Assembly (NCBI GenBank): GCA_002698985.1
Contig: PAAY01000041.1
Coordinates: forward strand, 116,228-180,227
DNA: 64,000 nt
From: Saprospirales bacterium
Lineage (GTDB): Bacteria > Bacteroidota > Bacteroidia > Chitinophagales > Saprospiraceae
Direction: 5' to 3'
Shown: one piece after another, positions 49,894-58,220 of the stretch
Layout: every line of letters starts with the position of its first letter
How positions within the stretch are numbered: position 1 is the stretch's first letter
Made by a program: the position numbers and the translations under genes
The notes under the pieces: generated by a model
The model's database searches: none
Seen by the model: the letters and a program-made list of their open reading frames with translations, nothing else
Told to the model about the DNA's origin: nothing

Positions 49894-51618
49894 TCAGCGC
49901 TCCTTTTGGGCAGCAATCCATTGCTTCACAATCCGCTCCAGGGTGAACAAGGGTACCGAGCCATTTTCCAGCACCAGGTCGTGGAAGTCCCGGATATCGA
50001 AATGATCGCCGAGTTCCTTTTCGGCCAGCTGCCGCAGTTCCCTGATCTTCAGCTCGCCAATCTTGTAGGAAACAGCCTGACCGGGCCAGCCGATGTACCG
50101 GTCAATTTCCGTGGTGCACTCGTGCAGGGAGAGTGCCGTGTTGTTGGCCATGAAGTCAATGGCCTGCTGCCTCGTCCAGCCCATGGCGTGCATGCCGGGA
50201 TCCACCACCAGGCGGCATGCCCGCCACATCTCGTAAGTCAGCTTGCCGAAGCGCTCGTAAGGTGTTGTGTAAATACCCATCTCCTCGCCCAGCCATTCAC
50301 CGTAAAGCGCCCAACCCTCACCGAAAGCACTCAGGTAGGTTCTTCTTCGGAATTGCGGAACGCCCTCCATTTCCTGGGCCAGTGAAATCTGAAGATGGTG
50401 CCCCGGGACGGCCTCGTGCAGGGTAAGAGAAGGCAGGACGTACAGCGGCCTTGCGGGCAGGTTGTAGGTATTGACCCAGTACTGCCCTGCCCTGCCATTG
50501 GCCAGCGAACCCGGGCTGTAGCGACCACCGGTATAGGTTGGAGCCAGCAAGTCGGGCACTGGTGATACGCCGTATGAATTGCGGGGCAGTTTACCAAAGT
50601 ATGCCGGCAACTTACCGTCAATTTTCTTCGCAATGAAGCTGGCTTCCTTGAGCAACTGCTCCGGCGTGGTACAATAGAACTGCGGATCATTGCGAAGAAA
50701 ATCCAGAAACTCCCTGAAACTGCCCTCAAAGCCCACCTCTTTGATAATGGCCTCCATTTCTTTCCGGATCCTGGCCACCTCTTCCTGGCCGATCTGGTAA
50801 ACCTCCTCGGGGCTCATGTCCAGGGTGGTGAAGTAATGTATGCGCTGTTCGTAATACTTTCGGCCGCCCGGCTGATCGGTGATGCCAATGCTTTTGGCGG
50901 CGCCGGGGATGTATTGCTCTTTCCAGAATTTGGCAAAGGCCAGGTATGCCGGTGTAACCCTGGTGGCGATGACCTCTTTGGCGGCCATGCGCAGCGAATC
51001 TTGTTTTTCAGATGGGATGGATGGTGGCAAATCCAAAAAGGGCTTGTAAAAGGGGCTTTCCTCGGGGCGTGTCACCAGGCACCGATCCACCACATTTTCA
51101 CGCCCTTCGAGAATGGCCCGCGGGGCGGTCCGGCCCTTTTGAAGGCCTTTCTGCATCAGGGCAATTTGCTGGAGGGCATAGTCGTAAAAGGCATCCAGGC
51201 GTTTGAGGTAGCGCTCCAGGCTTTCCGGGTTCTTCCTGACCCGGGTGGCAGCCAGAATGAAATCCGTGTACCAGCCACCTTCGGCATTCAGCGGCACCAG
51301 GTAGGCATCATTTTCAATTTCGGCAACCCGATCTTCCAGTACGAAGCGAAGCATTTCATAATTGATGCGATCCTGTTCAGAAAGGGCATTCACCGGAAGC
51401 TCGTCCATTTGACGGAGCAGATCCTGGTAAAAAGCTTTCCTTCGGATAAAATCACCCTGCTTCATGGAAGGGAAAACCGGCTCATAAAACTCTGCTTGCT
51501 GGAAAGCACTGTCGGCGGCAATGAGATGCGCCAGTTGCCTGGCAGGTGAAGATTGCGCCGCCACTTCTTGTTGCGCAGCGAACACAACAAAAAGCACGAA
51601 GAAAAGAGAACGGATCAT
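49894..51618 (-). CDS. DUF885 family secreted protein (putative metallocarboxypeptidase-like)
   Basis: 574 residues; signal peptide ends AAQQEVAAQ. The DUF885 core includes LTLHEAVPGHHLQISLAQEM (around 405), with a HExxxGHH-like zinc motif, and later WALYGEWLGEEMGIY, YEMWRACRLVVDPGMHAMGWTRQQAIDFM and TEIDRYIGWPGQAVSYKIGEL. Members are believed to be zinc peptidases. The neighbouring CapA-like gene begins upstream with a 23-bp gap on the same strand, so both may be in one transcript. Function in the periplasm is inferred. Confidence 0.9.
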   Translation of the reverse strand: MIRSLFFVLFVVFAAQQEVAAQSSPARQLAHLIAADSAFQQAEFYEPVFPSMKQGDFIRRKAFYQDLLRQMDELPVNALSEQDRINYEMLRFVLEDRVAEIENDAYLVPLNAEGGWYTDFILAATRVRKNPESLERYLKRLDAFYDYALQQIALMQKGLQKGRTAPRAILEGRENVVDRCLVTRPEESPFYKPFLDLPPSIPSEKQDSLRMAAKEVIATRVTPAYLAFAKFWKEQYIPGAAKSIGITDQPGGRKYYEQRIHYFTTLDMSPEEVYQIGQEEVARIRKEMEAIIKEVGFEGSFREFLDFLRNDPQFYCTTPEQLLKEASFIAKKIDGKLPAYFGKLPRNSYGVSPVPDLLAPTYTGGRYSPGSLANGRAGQYWVNTYNLPARPLYVLPSLTLHEAVPGHHLQISLAQEMEGVPQFRRRTYLSAFGEGWALYGEWLGEEMGIYTTPYERFGKLTYEMWRACRLVVDPGMHAMGWTRQQAIDFMANNTALSLHECTTEIDRYIGWPGQAVSYKIGELKIRELRQLAEKELGDHFDIRDFHDLVLENGSVPLFTLERIVKQWIAAQKER

Positions 51619-51641
51619 GGCAAATGGATTTGAGAAGGTAA

Positions 51642-52724
51642 CTATTCCTTCGGCAAAATAAGGCCGTCGTCGGAAATGGTCAGTTTGGCTTCCGGAAAAT
51701 CGGTTCGGGTGAGTTCCTGAATGATTTTCAAGGCCCTGTTTTGCGGATCGGGCTTTGGCCCATGGGTCTTTTGCTGGTAGGTAGAGATCACTTCGGCCTT
51801 CACAAATTCACCAGATTTTGAAGCGTGCACTTTGATGATGGGCGCCACGCCGGCCGGGCCTCTCAGGTTGAAACGGCCGTAAGTGCAGAAATTGCCCAGG
51901 CTGTAAGCTATAAAGCGGCCTTTGTACAACTCTACAGCACGGGTCACATGCGGACCATGCCCGAAGACCACATCGGCGCCGGCATCGATTACGGCATGCG
52001 CAAAGGCGTGTACATCGCCGCGGTTCTCGCCCAGGTAGTATTCCGTTTTCTTCGGAACATGCTGGTGGTCTTTGCCCTCTGCCCCACCGTGGAAAGAAAC
52101 GATGACGATATCGCATTTAGATGCCAGATCTGACACGATCTGCTTTGCCCGGGAGAGGTTGCGGACATCGCAGGTGCCGGAGTTTGGAGCGAATGCGGCA
52201 AAGCCGTATTTCACCCCGTTCCGTTCAAAAACTGCGCTTTCATCTGTGGAGGCCAGGCCGGCGTAGGCAATGCCGGCTTCATCCAGGACTTTCTTGGTTC
52301 CTTTTCTTCCGGCCAGCCCAAAATCACCGGAATGGTTGTTGGCCAGACTTACGACGTCGTATCCGGCATTGACAAAGTGATTGACGAAAGAGGCCGGAGA
52401 GCGAAACACATAGCACTTGCTCATGTCGCGGCAGCGTTTTGGAGTGCCGCTGCCATCGAACATGCAACCTTCCAGGTTGCCGAAGGTCACATCAGCGTTT
52501 TTCAAAATGTCCACAACGTCCCTGAGCAAATCCCGGCCGCCGTTGGCCGGCAGGTAGGATTTGTTGGGATAGTTGGTTCCCAGCATCATATCGCCGGTGC
52601 CAATGATGGTAACAGTTTCCGGAGTTTGGGAAAAGAGGGCCTGCCCTATCAGCAAGAGCAACATAAAACAAAGGCTCCCGGATCGGAAGCCTTCATTCAT
52701 AATTTTGTTCACCTTTATCTTCAT
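51642..52724 (-). CDS. CapA family metallophosphatase-like protein
   Basis: 360 residues with a signal peptide (LCFMLLLLIGQALFSQ); the ATG at 52700 (MNEGF) is an alternative start. The PGA_cap motifs are present: GTGDMMLGTNYP, FGNLEG, VVSLANNHSGDFG, IVIVSFHGGAEG and FGHGPHVTRAVELYKGRFIAYSLGNF. CapA/PgsA proteins take part in poly-gamma-glutamate export or have related phosphatase-like activity; in Bacteroidota many are stand-alone periplasmic proteins. The HGPH and NNH motifs hold the metal ligands. Followed by DUF885 after 23 bp. Confidence 0.9.
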   Translation of the reverse strand: MKIKVNKIMNEGFRSGSLCFMLLLLIGQALFSQTPETVTIIGTGDMMLGTNYPNKSYLPANGGRDLLRDVVDILKNADVTFGNLEGCMFDGSGTPKRCRDMSKCYVFRSPASFVNHFVNAGYDVVSLANNHSGDFGLAGRKGTKKVLDEAGIAYAGLASTDESAVFERNGVKYGFAAFAPNSGTCDVRNLSRAKQIVSDLASKCDIVIVSFHGGAEGKDHQHVPKKTEYYLGENRGDVHAFAHAVIDAGADVVFGHGPHVTRAVELYKGRFIAYSLGNFCTYGRFNLRGPAGVAPIIKVHASKSGEFVKAEVISTYQQKTHGPKPDPQNRALKIIQELTRTDFPEAKLTISDDGLILPKE

Positions 52725-52763
52725 AGTCGTTGTCGTGAGCGGTAGCGCTCCGTAATGAGTTTC

Positions 52764-53747
52764 TTAGTCAAAAGACTGGTTCTGGATTTCGGCCAGTTTC
52801 ACCAGTTCAGCATACTCTTCCGGTGTGAGGCCATCCAGCACATAGTCAATCGGGTTAACGGCTTTGCCTTTGTAATGCACTTCGTAATGGCAGTGAGGAG
52901 CTGTTGAAGTTCCGGTGCTGCCCACCCTTCCAATGGTTTGGCCTTTCTTCACTTTCTGACCAACTTTCACGTCAACTTTTGACATGTGGCCATAAAGCGT
53001 CTGATAGCCATAACCGTGGTCGATGACGACGTGCAAACCGTAGCCGGTTCTTTTCTTTTCGACCTTGATTACGGTGCCGTCACCGGTAGCCTGGATATGG
53101 GTGCCACGAGGCGCTGAGAAGTCAATGCCTGCGTGCATTTTTACAATCTTGTGGATAGGGTGCATCCGGTAGCCGAAACCGGAAAGGAGATGTACGTCCC
53201 TGTTGAGTTTGTCGGCACGTACCGGCTTGATGGATGGGATGGCGGCGAGCATCTTTTCTTTGTCCCGGGCCATTTTTTCAATTTCATCCAATGATTTGGA
53301 CTGAAGCGCCATTTGCCGTTTGAGCTTGTCAGCTTTCTGGCGGATTTTGGCCATCAGTTCACCGGAGTTGCGATAGTTCTTGTACTCCGCGTAGCGGTCA
53401 TGACCACCAATACCGCCCTCCCAGACTGCATCATCGATGGGATCCATTTCCAGCACCATCCGGTGGATGCGCTGATCCCTATTGTGCATACTGGCTAGCG
53501 CATTCGACATTTTGTCAAAATCGCTGTGCAAGACCGTCAGCTCTCCTTTGAGGCGGTCGATCTCGTTGAGAAGTGCCTCCTCATGCGGAGAAGGGAAGAA
53601 CTTCCAGATAATTACGGTAAAAAGGAAACCGGAAACTAGCACGGCGCTTAGGAATCCGAAGATGCGCAGGAAGATTTCCTTGTTTGTCAGTCGGACCTTC
53701 TCGTACTGTAAGGTTTGCCGATTGTAAACGAATTTTTCTCGTCTCAT
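52764..53747 (-). CDS. M23 family metallopeptidase, membrane-anchored
   Basis: 327 residues. Cytoplasmic start, one membrane helix at about 29-51 (IFGFLSAVLVSGFLFTVIIW), a coiled-coil region at 57-165, then the LytM domain. Catalytic motif: HAGIDFSAPRGTHIQATGDGTVIKVE, with Zn-binding His and Asp, and HCHYEVHYKG near residue 285. It cuts peptidoglycan cross-bridges, or regulates other hydrolases if the site is inactive; both His-x-His motifs are intact. It is transcribed away from alaS across a 520-bp gap. Confidence 0.93.
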   Translation of the reverse strand: MRREKFVYNRQTLQYEKVRLTNKEIFLRIFGFLSAVLVSGFLFTVIIWKFFPSPHEEALLNEIDRLKGELTVLHSDFDKMSNALASMHNRDQRIHRMVLEMDPIDDAVWEGGIGGHDRYAEYKNYRNSGELMAKIRQKADKLKRQMALQSKSLDEIEKMARDKEKMLAAIPSIKPVRADKLNRDVHLLSGFGYRMHPIHKIVKMHAGIDFSAPRGTHIQATGDGTVIKVEKKRTGYGLHVVIDHGYGYQTLYGHMSKVDVKVGQKVKKGQTIGRVGSTGTSTAPHCHYEVHYKGKAVNPIDYVLDGLTPEEYAELVKLAEIQNQSFD

Positions 53748-54270
53748 ACGTGTTCAGTTGTTGGCCTTTCCCCCTACTTTTGCAGCCCTCAAAACGGATG
53801 GTTGAAAGCAACTTTCCGAATTTGAAAGCAGATCGGCAGGGAGCCTCCCTCGCTGTTTAACAACCGGTTTTGGTGTGTGTATGTTTGCTTGCTTTTACCG
53901 GCTGCCACAGTGGCGCTTGAACGCTTGCGAGAAGAAGTGTTTGTTTGACTTCTCCATCATGGAATTACAATCGAAAACTCTATAGTGTATCAGTAAGGGC
54001 GAATGTTCGCTTTGAGTGTCGTCCTGGATAATTTCAAGTTTAAAAACTTCAGCCACTGTCAACAACAGAGATCAAAATTTGTCAATAGGTCACCCGGAAA
54101 AACATCCTCGATTTCAATCACCACCATACAATCCGGATGAGCAGCGGCAAATATGGGAAATTTTCACCAATTCCCATGCTTTTGTTGAAAACTTTTATTC
54201 GGCCTAAATCATTGACTTAAAGTAGCTTATCGGAATGATGAGTTATGATCATTCGTTAACAAATCACAAT
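53748..54270. other. 520-bp divergent gap before alaS
   Basis: A TACTTTTG box (53775-53782) points towards alaS. If used, it would give a leader of almost 490 nt, with a small stem AGGG/CCCT near 53840. No RNA family is recognised, and the short plus-strand frame at 54016-54207 has no family features. Nothing else is supported. Confidence 0.45.
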
Positions 54271-56910
54271 ATGACTTCCCGGCAAATTCGTCGCACCTTT
54301 TTGGAGTTCTTCAGAAACAAGGGTCACAAGATCGTACCTTCGGCACCCATCGTGAACAAGAATGACCCCACCCTGATGTTCACCAATGCCGGTATGAACC
54401 AGTTCAAAGATTACTTCCTCGGCAACCAGGTTCCCGATGCCAAGCGGGTAGCCGACACCCAGAAATGCCTCCGGGTCAGCGGCAAGCACAACGATTTGGA
54501 GGAGGTTGGCCGTGACGGTTACCACCACACCATGTTCGAAATGCTGGGCAACTGGTCATTTGGCGACTATTTCAAAGAAGAAGCCATCGCATGGGCCTGG
54601 GAGTTGCTGACGGAAGTCTATGGCCTACCAAAAGACAGGCTCTATGCTACCGTTTTCGGGGGCGATGAAGCCGAAGGACTTGAAAGAGACCAGGAAGCTG
54701 CCGACATCTGGAAGAAATACGTGCCAGAAGACCGCATCCTGTTTTGCGGAAAGAAGGACAACTTCTGGGAAATGGGGGATCAGGGTCCCTGCGGCCCCTG
54801 CTCAGAGATCCACATTGATTTGCGAAGCGACGAGGAGCGCCAGAAAAAGGCCGGTGCCGAGCTGGTTAACATGGACAATCCGGAAGTGATCGAGATTTGG
54901 AACCTGGTCTTTATCCAGTACAACCGCAAGGCCGACAGCAGCCTGGAACCCCTCCCTGCCCGGCATGTGGATACCGGCATGGGTTTCGAGCGCCTGACCA
55001 TGACCCTGCAGGGCAAAAACAACACTTACGATACGGACATTTTTCAGCCCATCATTCAATTCATCGAGAATGAGAGCGGCTTCAAATACACCGGGAGCTT
55101 TGCCCCGGAAGCCAAAACGGATATAGCCATGCGGGTGGTGGCTGACCACATCCGTGCCGTGGCCTTTACCATTGCCGACGGGCAGCTGCCGGGCAACACG
55201 GGCGCAGGCTACGTCATCCGGCGGATTCTGAGGAGGGCTGTGCGTTATTACTACTCCTTCCTCAACATCAAGTCGCCATTCCTCTACCGGATCGTGCCTT
55301 TGCTGGCCGGTATGTTTGAAGAAGTATTTCCGGAACTGAAAGCTCAGGAAAGCCAGGTGGCCCGAATCATCAAAGGCGAGGAAAGCGCTTTCCTGAACAC
55401 CCTCGAAAATGGCCTCCGTCGTTTTGCCGAGCTCGATGTTCAGAATGGCACCATCGCCGGCGAAGATGCTTTTGAGCTGTACGACACCTATGGTTTTCCC
55501 ATTGACCTCACCCGGCTGATGGCGGAAGAGAAAGGCTGGAAAGTTGACGAAGAGGGTTTCGAAAAAGCCATGCAAGCCCAAAAGCAAAGGGCAAGGGCTG
55601 CCGCCGAAAAAGAGGTCGGCGACTGGCAGCTCGTTGCCGAAGCTGATGAAGTGAACTTCGTGGGCTACGACACCCTGAAGGTGGAAAACGCCCGGGTGGT
55701 ACGTTACCGGGAGGTGAAGACTAAAAAAGGATCGCAAATACAGCTGGTACTCGATCAGACGCCATTCTACGGCGAGAGCGGTGGCCAGCGGGGCGACAAG
55801 GGCTGGCTGGAAATAGGAGGAGAGAAAGTAAGGGTGTTGGACACCCAGAAAGAAAACGACCTCATCATCCACATCGTGGAAAAGCTGCCAGCGCAGATCG
55901 ATGCGCCGGTACTGGCACAGGTGGATCCAAAACTGAGGGCTGCCACGGCTGCCAACCACTCAGCTACCCACCTGATGCACGCCGCCCTGCACAAGGTATT
56001 GGGAAGCCACGCCACCCAGAAAGGCCAGGATGTGGACCACCAGCGTTTGCGATTCGATTTCAACCACTTCCAGAAAGTCACCGACGAGGAGCTGAAGCAG
56101 ATAGAGGCCCTGGTCAATGAAAAAATCCGCCAGAACATACAGCTAGAGGAAGAGCGCAACGTGCCCATCGAGGAGGCAAAGGCCTCCGGTGCCATGATGC
56201 TCTTCGGTGAAAAATACGGCGACCTGGTCCGCATCATCACTTTTGACAGGAATTTCAGCCGTGAGCTCTGCGGGGGTACCCACGTAAAAGCTACCGGCGA
56301 AATCGGCTTTTTCAAAATTGTCAGTGAAAGCGCCGTGGCCGCCGGGGTGCGCCGTATCGAGGCCCTCACAGCCGCCAATGCTGAGCAGTTCCTGCAAAAG
56401 GAACTGGAGACCCTCCACAACATCAGGGTGCAGCTCAAACATCCAAAGGATCCGGTCAAAGCCATCAGCAGTTTGCAGGAAGAGGTGAAAAACCTGCAGA
56501 AAGAAACCGAGCAGCTCATTGCTGCCCAGGCCAATGCCCTGAAAAAAAACCTGCTTGCGAAGGCAGAAAAAGTGAACGGCATTACCTTGCTCACAGCCAG
56601 GCTGCCCATCCAGGACTCTGCTGCATTGAAAAATCTGGCCTACCAGCTGGATGCAGAACTGGAAAATGCCGTGATCGTTTTTGGAGCGGAGGTGAAGGGC
56701 AAGCCGCAACTGCTGGTTGCCATCAACAAGTCGCTCACCGAATCGAATTCCGCACTCCATGCCGGTCAACTGATAAGGGAACTGGCAAAAGAAATCAAAG
56801 GTGGCGGCGGCGGTCAACCCTTCTTTGCCACCGCCGGCGGCAAGGATGCCGGTGGGCTCGACAGGGCCCTCGAAAAGGCCCGTGAGATGGTGGCAGGGCA
56901 ATTGGCTTGA
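54271..56910 (+). CDS. alaS: alanyl-tRNA synthetase
   Basis: 879 residues from the ATG at 54271 (MTSRQIRRTFLEFFRNKGH); upstream ATGs at 54235 and 54238 add 11-12 unlike residues. Class II synthetase core with motif 1-3 (FTNAGMNQFKDYFLG, MFEMLGNWSFGDYFKEEAIAWAWE, GTGFERL-like DTGMGFERL), the C-terminal editing domain with NHSATHLMHAALHKVLG and CGGTHVKATGEIGFFKI holding the zinc HxxxH and CxxxH ligands, and a final DHHA1 domain ending GGGGGQPFFATAGGKDAGGLDRAL. It charges tRNA-Ala and clears Ser/Gly mischarging. Confidence 0.97.
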   Translation: MTSRQIRRTFLEFFRNKGHKIVPSAPIVNKNDPTLMFTNAGMNQFKDYFLGNQVPDAKRVADTQKCLRVSGKHNDLEEVGRDGYHHTMFEMLGNWSFGDYFKEEAIAWAWELLTEVYGLPKDRLYATVFGGDEAEGLERDQEAADIWKKYVPEDRILFCGKKDNFWEMGDQGPCGPCSEIHIDLRSDEERQKKAGAELVNMDNPEVIEIWNLVFIQYNRKADSSLEPLPARHVDTGMGFERLTMTLQGKNNTYDTDIFQPIIQFIENESGFKYTGSFAPEAKTDIAMRVVADHIRAVAFTIADGQLPGNTGAGYVIRRILRRAVRYYYSFLNIKSPFLYRIVPLLAGMFEEVFPELKAQESQVARIIKGEESAFLNTLENGLRRFAELDVQNGTIAGEDAFELYDTYGFPIDLTRLMAEEKGWKVDEEGFEKAMQAQKQRARAAAEKEVGDWQLVAEADEVNFVGYDTLKVENARVVRYREVKTKKGSQIQLVLDQTPFYGESGGQRGDKGWLEIGGEKVRVLDTQKENDLIIHIVEKLPAQIDAPVLAQVDPKLRAATAANHSATHLMHAALHKVLGSHATQKGQDVDHQRLRFDFNHFQKVTDEELKQIEALVNEKIRQNIQLEEERNVPIEEAKASGAMMLFGEKYGDLVRIITFDRNFSRELCGGTHVKATGEIGFFKIVSESAVAAGVRRIEALTAANAEQFLQKELETLHNIRVQLKHPKDPVKAISSLQEEVKNLQKETEQLIAAQANALKKNLLAKAEKVNGITLLTARLPIQDSAALKNLAYQLDAELENAVIVFGAEVKGKPQLLVAINKSLTESNSALHAGQLIRELAKEIKGGGGGQPFFATAGGKDAGGLDRALEKAREMVAGQLA

Positions 56911-56917
56911 TAAAAGT

Positions 56918-57082
56918 TTAGAGAGGTTGATAAAGGTTGAGAGGGGTTTAGAGAGGTTGTGCTACAACGCTTCTATACCTTTATGAACCAAGACTTTAGG
57001 CTCCAGATTCACGGAACAGGCTAAGCCCAACCCGCTAAACTCCTCTAAACCTCTCTAAACACCTCTCAACACCTCTCAACAA
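56918..57082. repeat. facing arrays of GTTTAGAGAGG words
   Basis: GTTTAGAGAGGTTGATAAAGG-type words on the plus strand (56918-56960) face the reverse complement CTAAACCTCTCTAAACACC (57044-57082). The arms can pair around an 80-nt centre. It lies between the alaS and TRIC genes, which are convergent. Confidence 0.75.
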
Positions 57083-57098
57083 ATCTGCAAGCCCTTCA

Positions 57099-57701
57099 TC
57101 ATTTGAGCGCCGGCAAAGACCAGTGGTACCGCACCGCCAATGAGCGGATGAGGATCACGAAGCCGATTGCTGTAACCATCGCCGGATCGTGGTTGACACT
57201 CATTTGCCGAAGGAGCAAATAAAGACCGCCGCCAGTAAGGCAGGCCGTGGCGTATATTTCCCTTCGGAAAATGAGCGGGATTTCATTGCAGAGAGTATCA
57301 CGCACCACCCCACCGAAAACGGCTGAAACCGTTCCCATCACAATGGCAATGGCCGGCGACAATCCCGCATCTAGCGTTTTTTGCAAACCCATGATGGTAA
57401 ACAGGCCTATCCCGATCGTATCGAACAGGAACATCGTTCGGCGAAGCCGGAGGATGAACTTTTTCATCAACCAGGTGACCGGAACAGCCAATACGATGAG
57501 GAGCAGGTAATTGGTGTCTTTCAGCCATCCTACCGGTGTGGCGCCAATCAGCAGATCACGAAGGGTGCCACCTCCCACGGCGGTAACCAGCGCAATGACC
57601 GCAGCACCAAAAGGGTCGAAGCGCTTTTCGGCAGCGGTGATGGTTCCGCTTATTGCGAAGACAAAGGTTCCGGCAAGATCGAGTGCGTAAATCAGGTCCA
57701 T
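57099..57701 (-). CDS. trimeric intracellular cation channel (TRIC/UPF0126) family protein
   Basis: 200 residues with six or seven membrane helices. Both repeats of the family are visible: FAISGTITAAEKRFDPFGAAVIALVTAVGGGTLRDLLIG (about 16-54) and GLQKTLDAGLSPAIAIVMGTVSAVFGGVVRDTLCNEIPLIFR (about 105-146), each with the GGGxxRD-type motif. Bacterial TRIC proteins form trimeric potassium-permeable channels. Convergent with alaS across a repeat region; the MITE-like element follows at 57713. Confidence 0.92.
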   Translation of the reverse strand: MDLIYALDLAGTFVFAISGTITAAEKRFDPFGAAVIALVTAVGGGTLRDLLIGATPVGWLKDTNYLLLIVLAVPVTWLMKKFILRLRRTMFLFDTIGIGLFTIMGLQKTLDAGLSPAIAIVMGTVSAVFGGVVRDTLCNEIPLIFRREIYATACLTGGGLYLLLRQMSVNHDPAMVTAIGFVILIRSLAVRYHWSLPALK

Positions 57702-57712
57702 GCTTGAAGGCT

Positions 57713-57810
57713 TATACTCAAAACGAAGTGGTTTGGGCGGCGATCCCGAATCCCAACCCCTGCCGAAGTTTAAAGCTGGAATTTTCCCAAACTACTTCGA
57801 CTTGGGTATA
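57713..57810. mobile_element. MITE-like element, copy 2
   Basis: 98 bp with imperfect inverted ends, left TATACTCAAAACGAAGTG and right ACTTCGACTTGGGTATA. The ends agree at 21 of 25 positions. The left part matches the element at 36776-36877 for the first about 30 bases, and both hold ATTTTCCC before the right end. No open frame inside. Confidence 0.7.
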
Positions 57811-58220
57811 AAAACGGTTTGCGAAGAAAAGAAAAACGAACATTGCCGGAAGCAGAAATCCCGCCCGTTCATCACAGCAGTTTGGAATTCACCCGGATTT
57901 CCGACATTTGCCTGACACTACCCCCGCCCACCACACACTTCTTGGGCTTCAGGTTTTTGCTTTTTCGGCGCTTACACATTTCACTTTTCTCGATATTGAT
58001 GCAACCTGAAGAGGCCCCTTCCCGTAAGCACACAAGCCGCCGTAGGTCAACTTCTGCGGAGGCGAAACCGATTGGATCATGACCAGGGCCCGGCTCAGCG
58101 AAGCCACCCAAAATCGAAGGTCCTATGAAACACGAATTCCCGGATGTGGGCTCTGCCCTTCATCGTCACAAAACCGATTTAACAACCGCATGGCAGCGGC
58201 CGTGCAAAACTCGTCTTCCC
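57811..58220. other. gene-free stretch before the OmpA/TSP3 gene
   Basis: No supported gene, RNA or repeat. In-frame starts upstream of the OmpA gene (58125) do not precede its signal peptide. The promoter is presumably here. Confidence 0.45.

Noticed and set aside
54016..54207. 63-residue frame upstream of alaS
   Set aside because: Low complexity, no family features and no good start context.
53775..54270. tmRNA, 6S RNA or T-box leader before alaS
   Set aside because: None of their conserved elements is visible.
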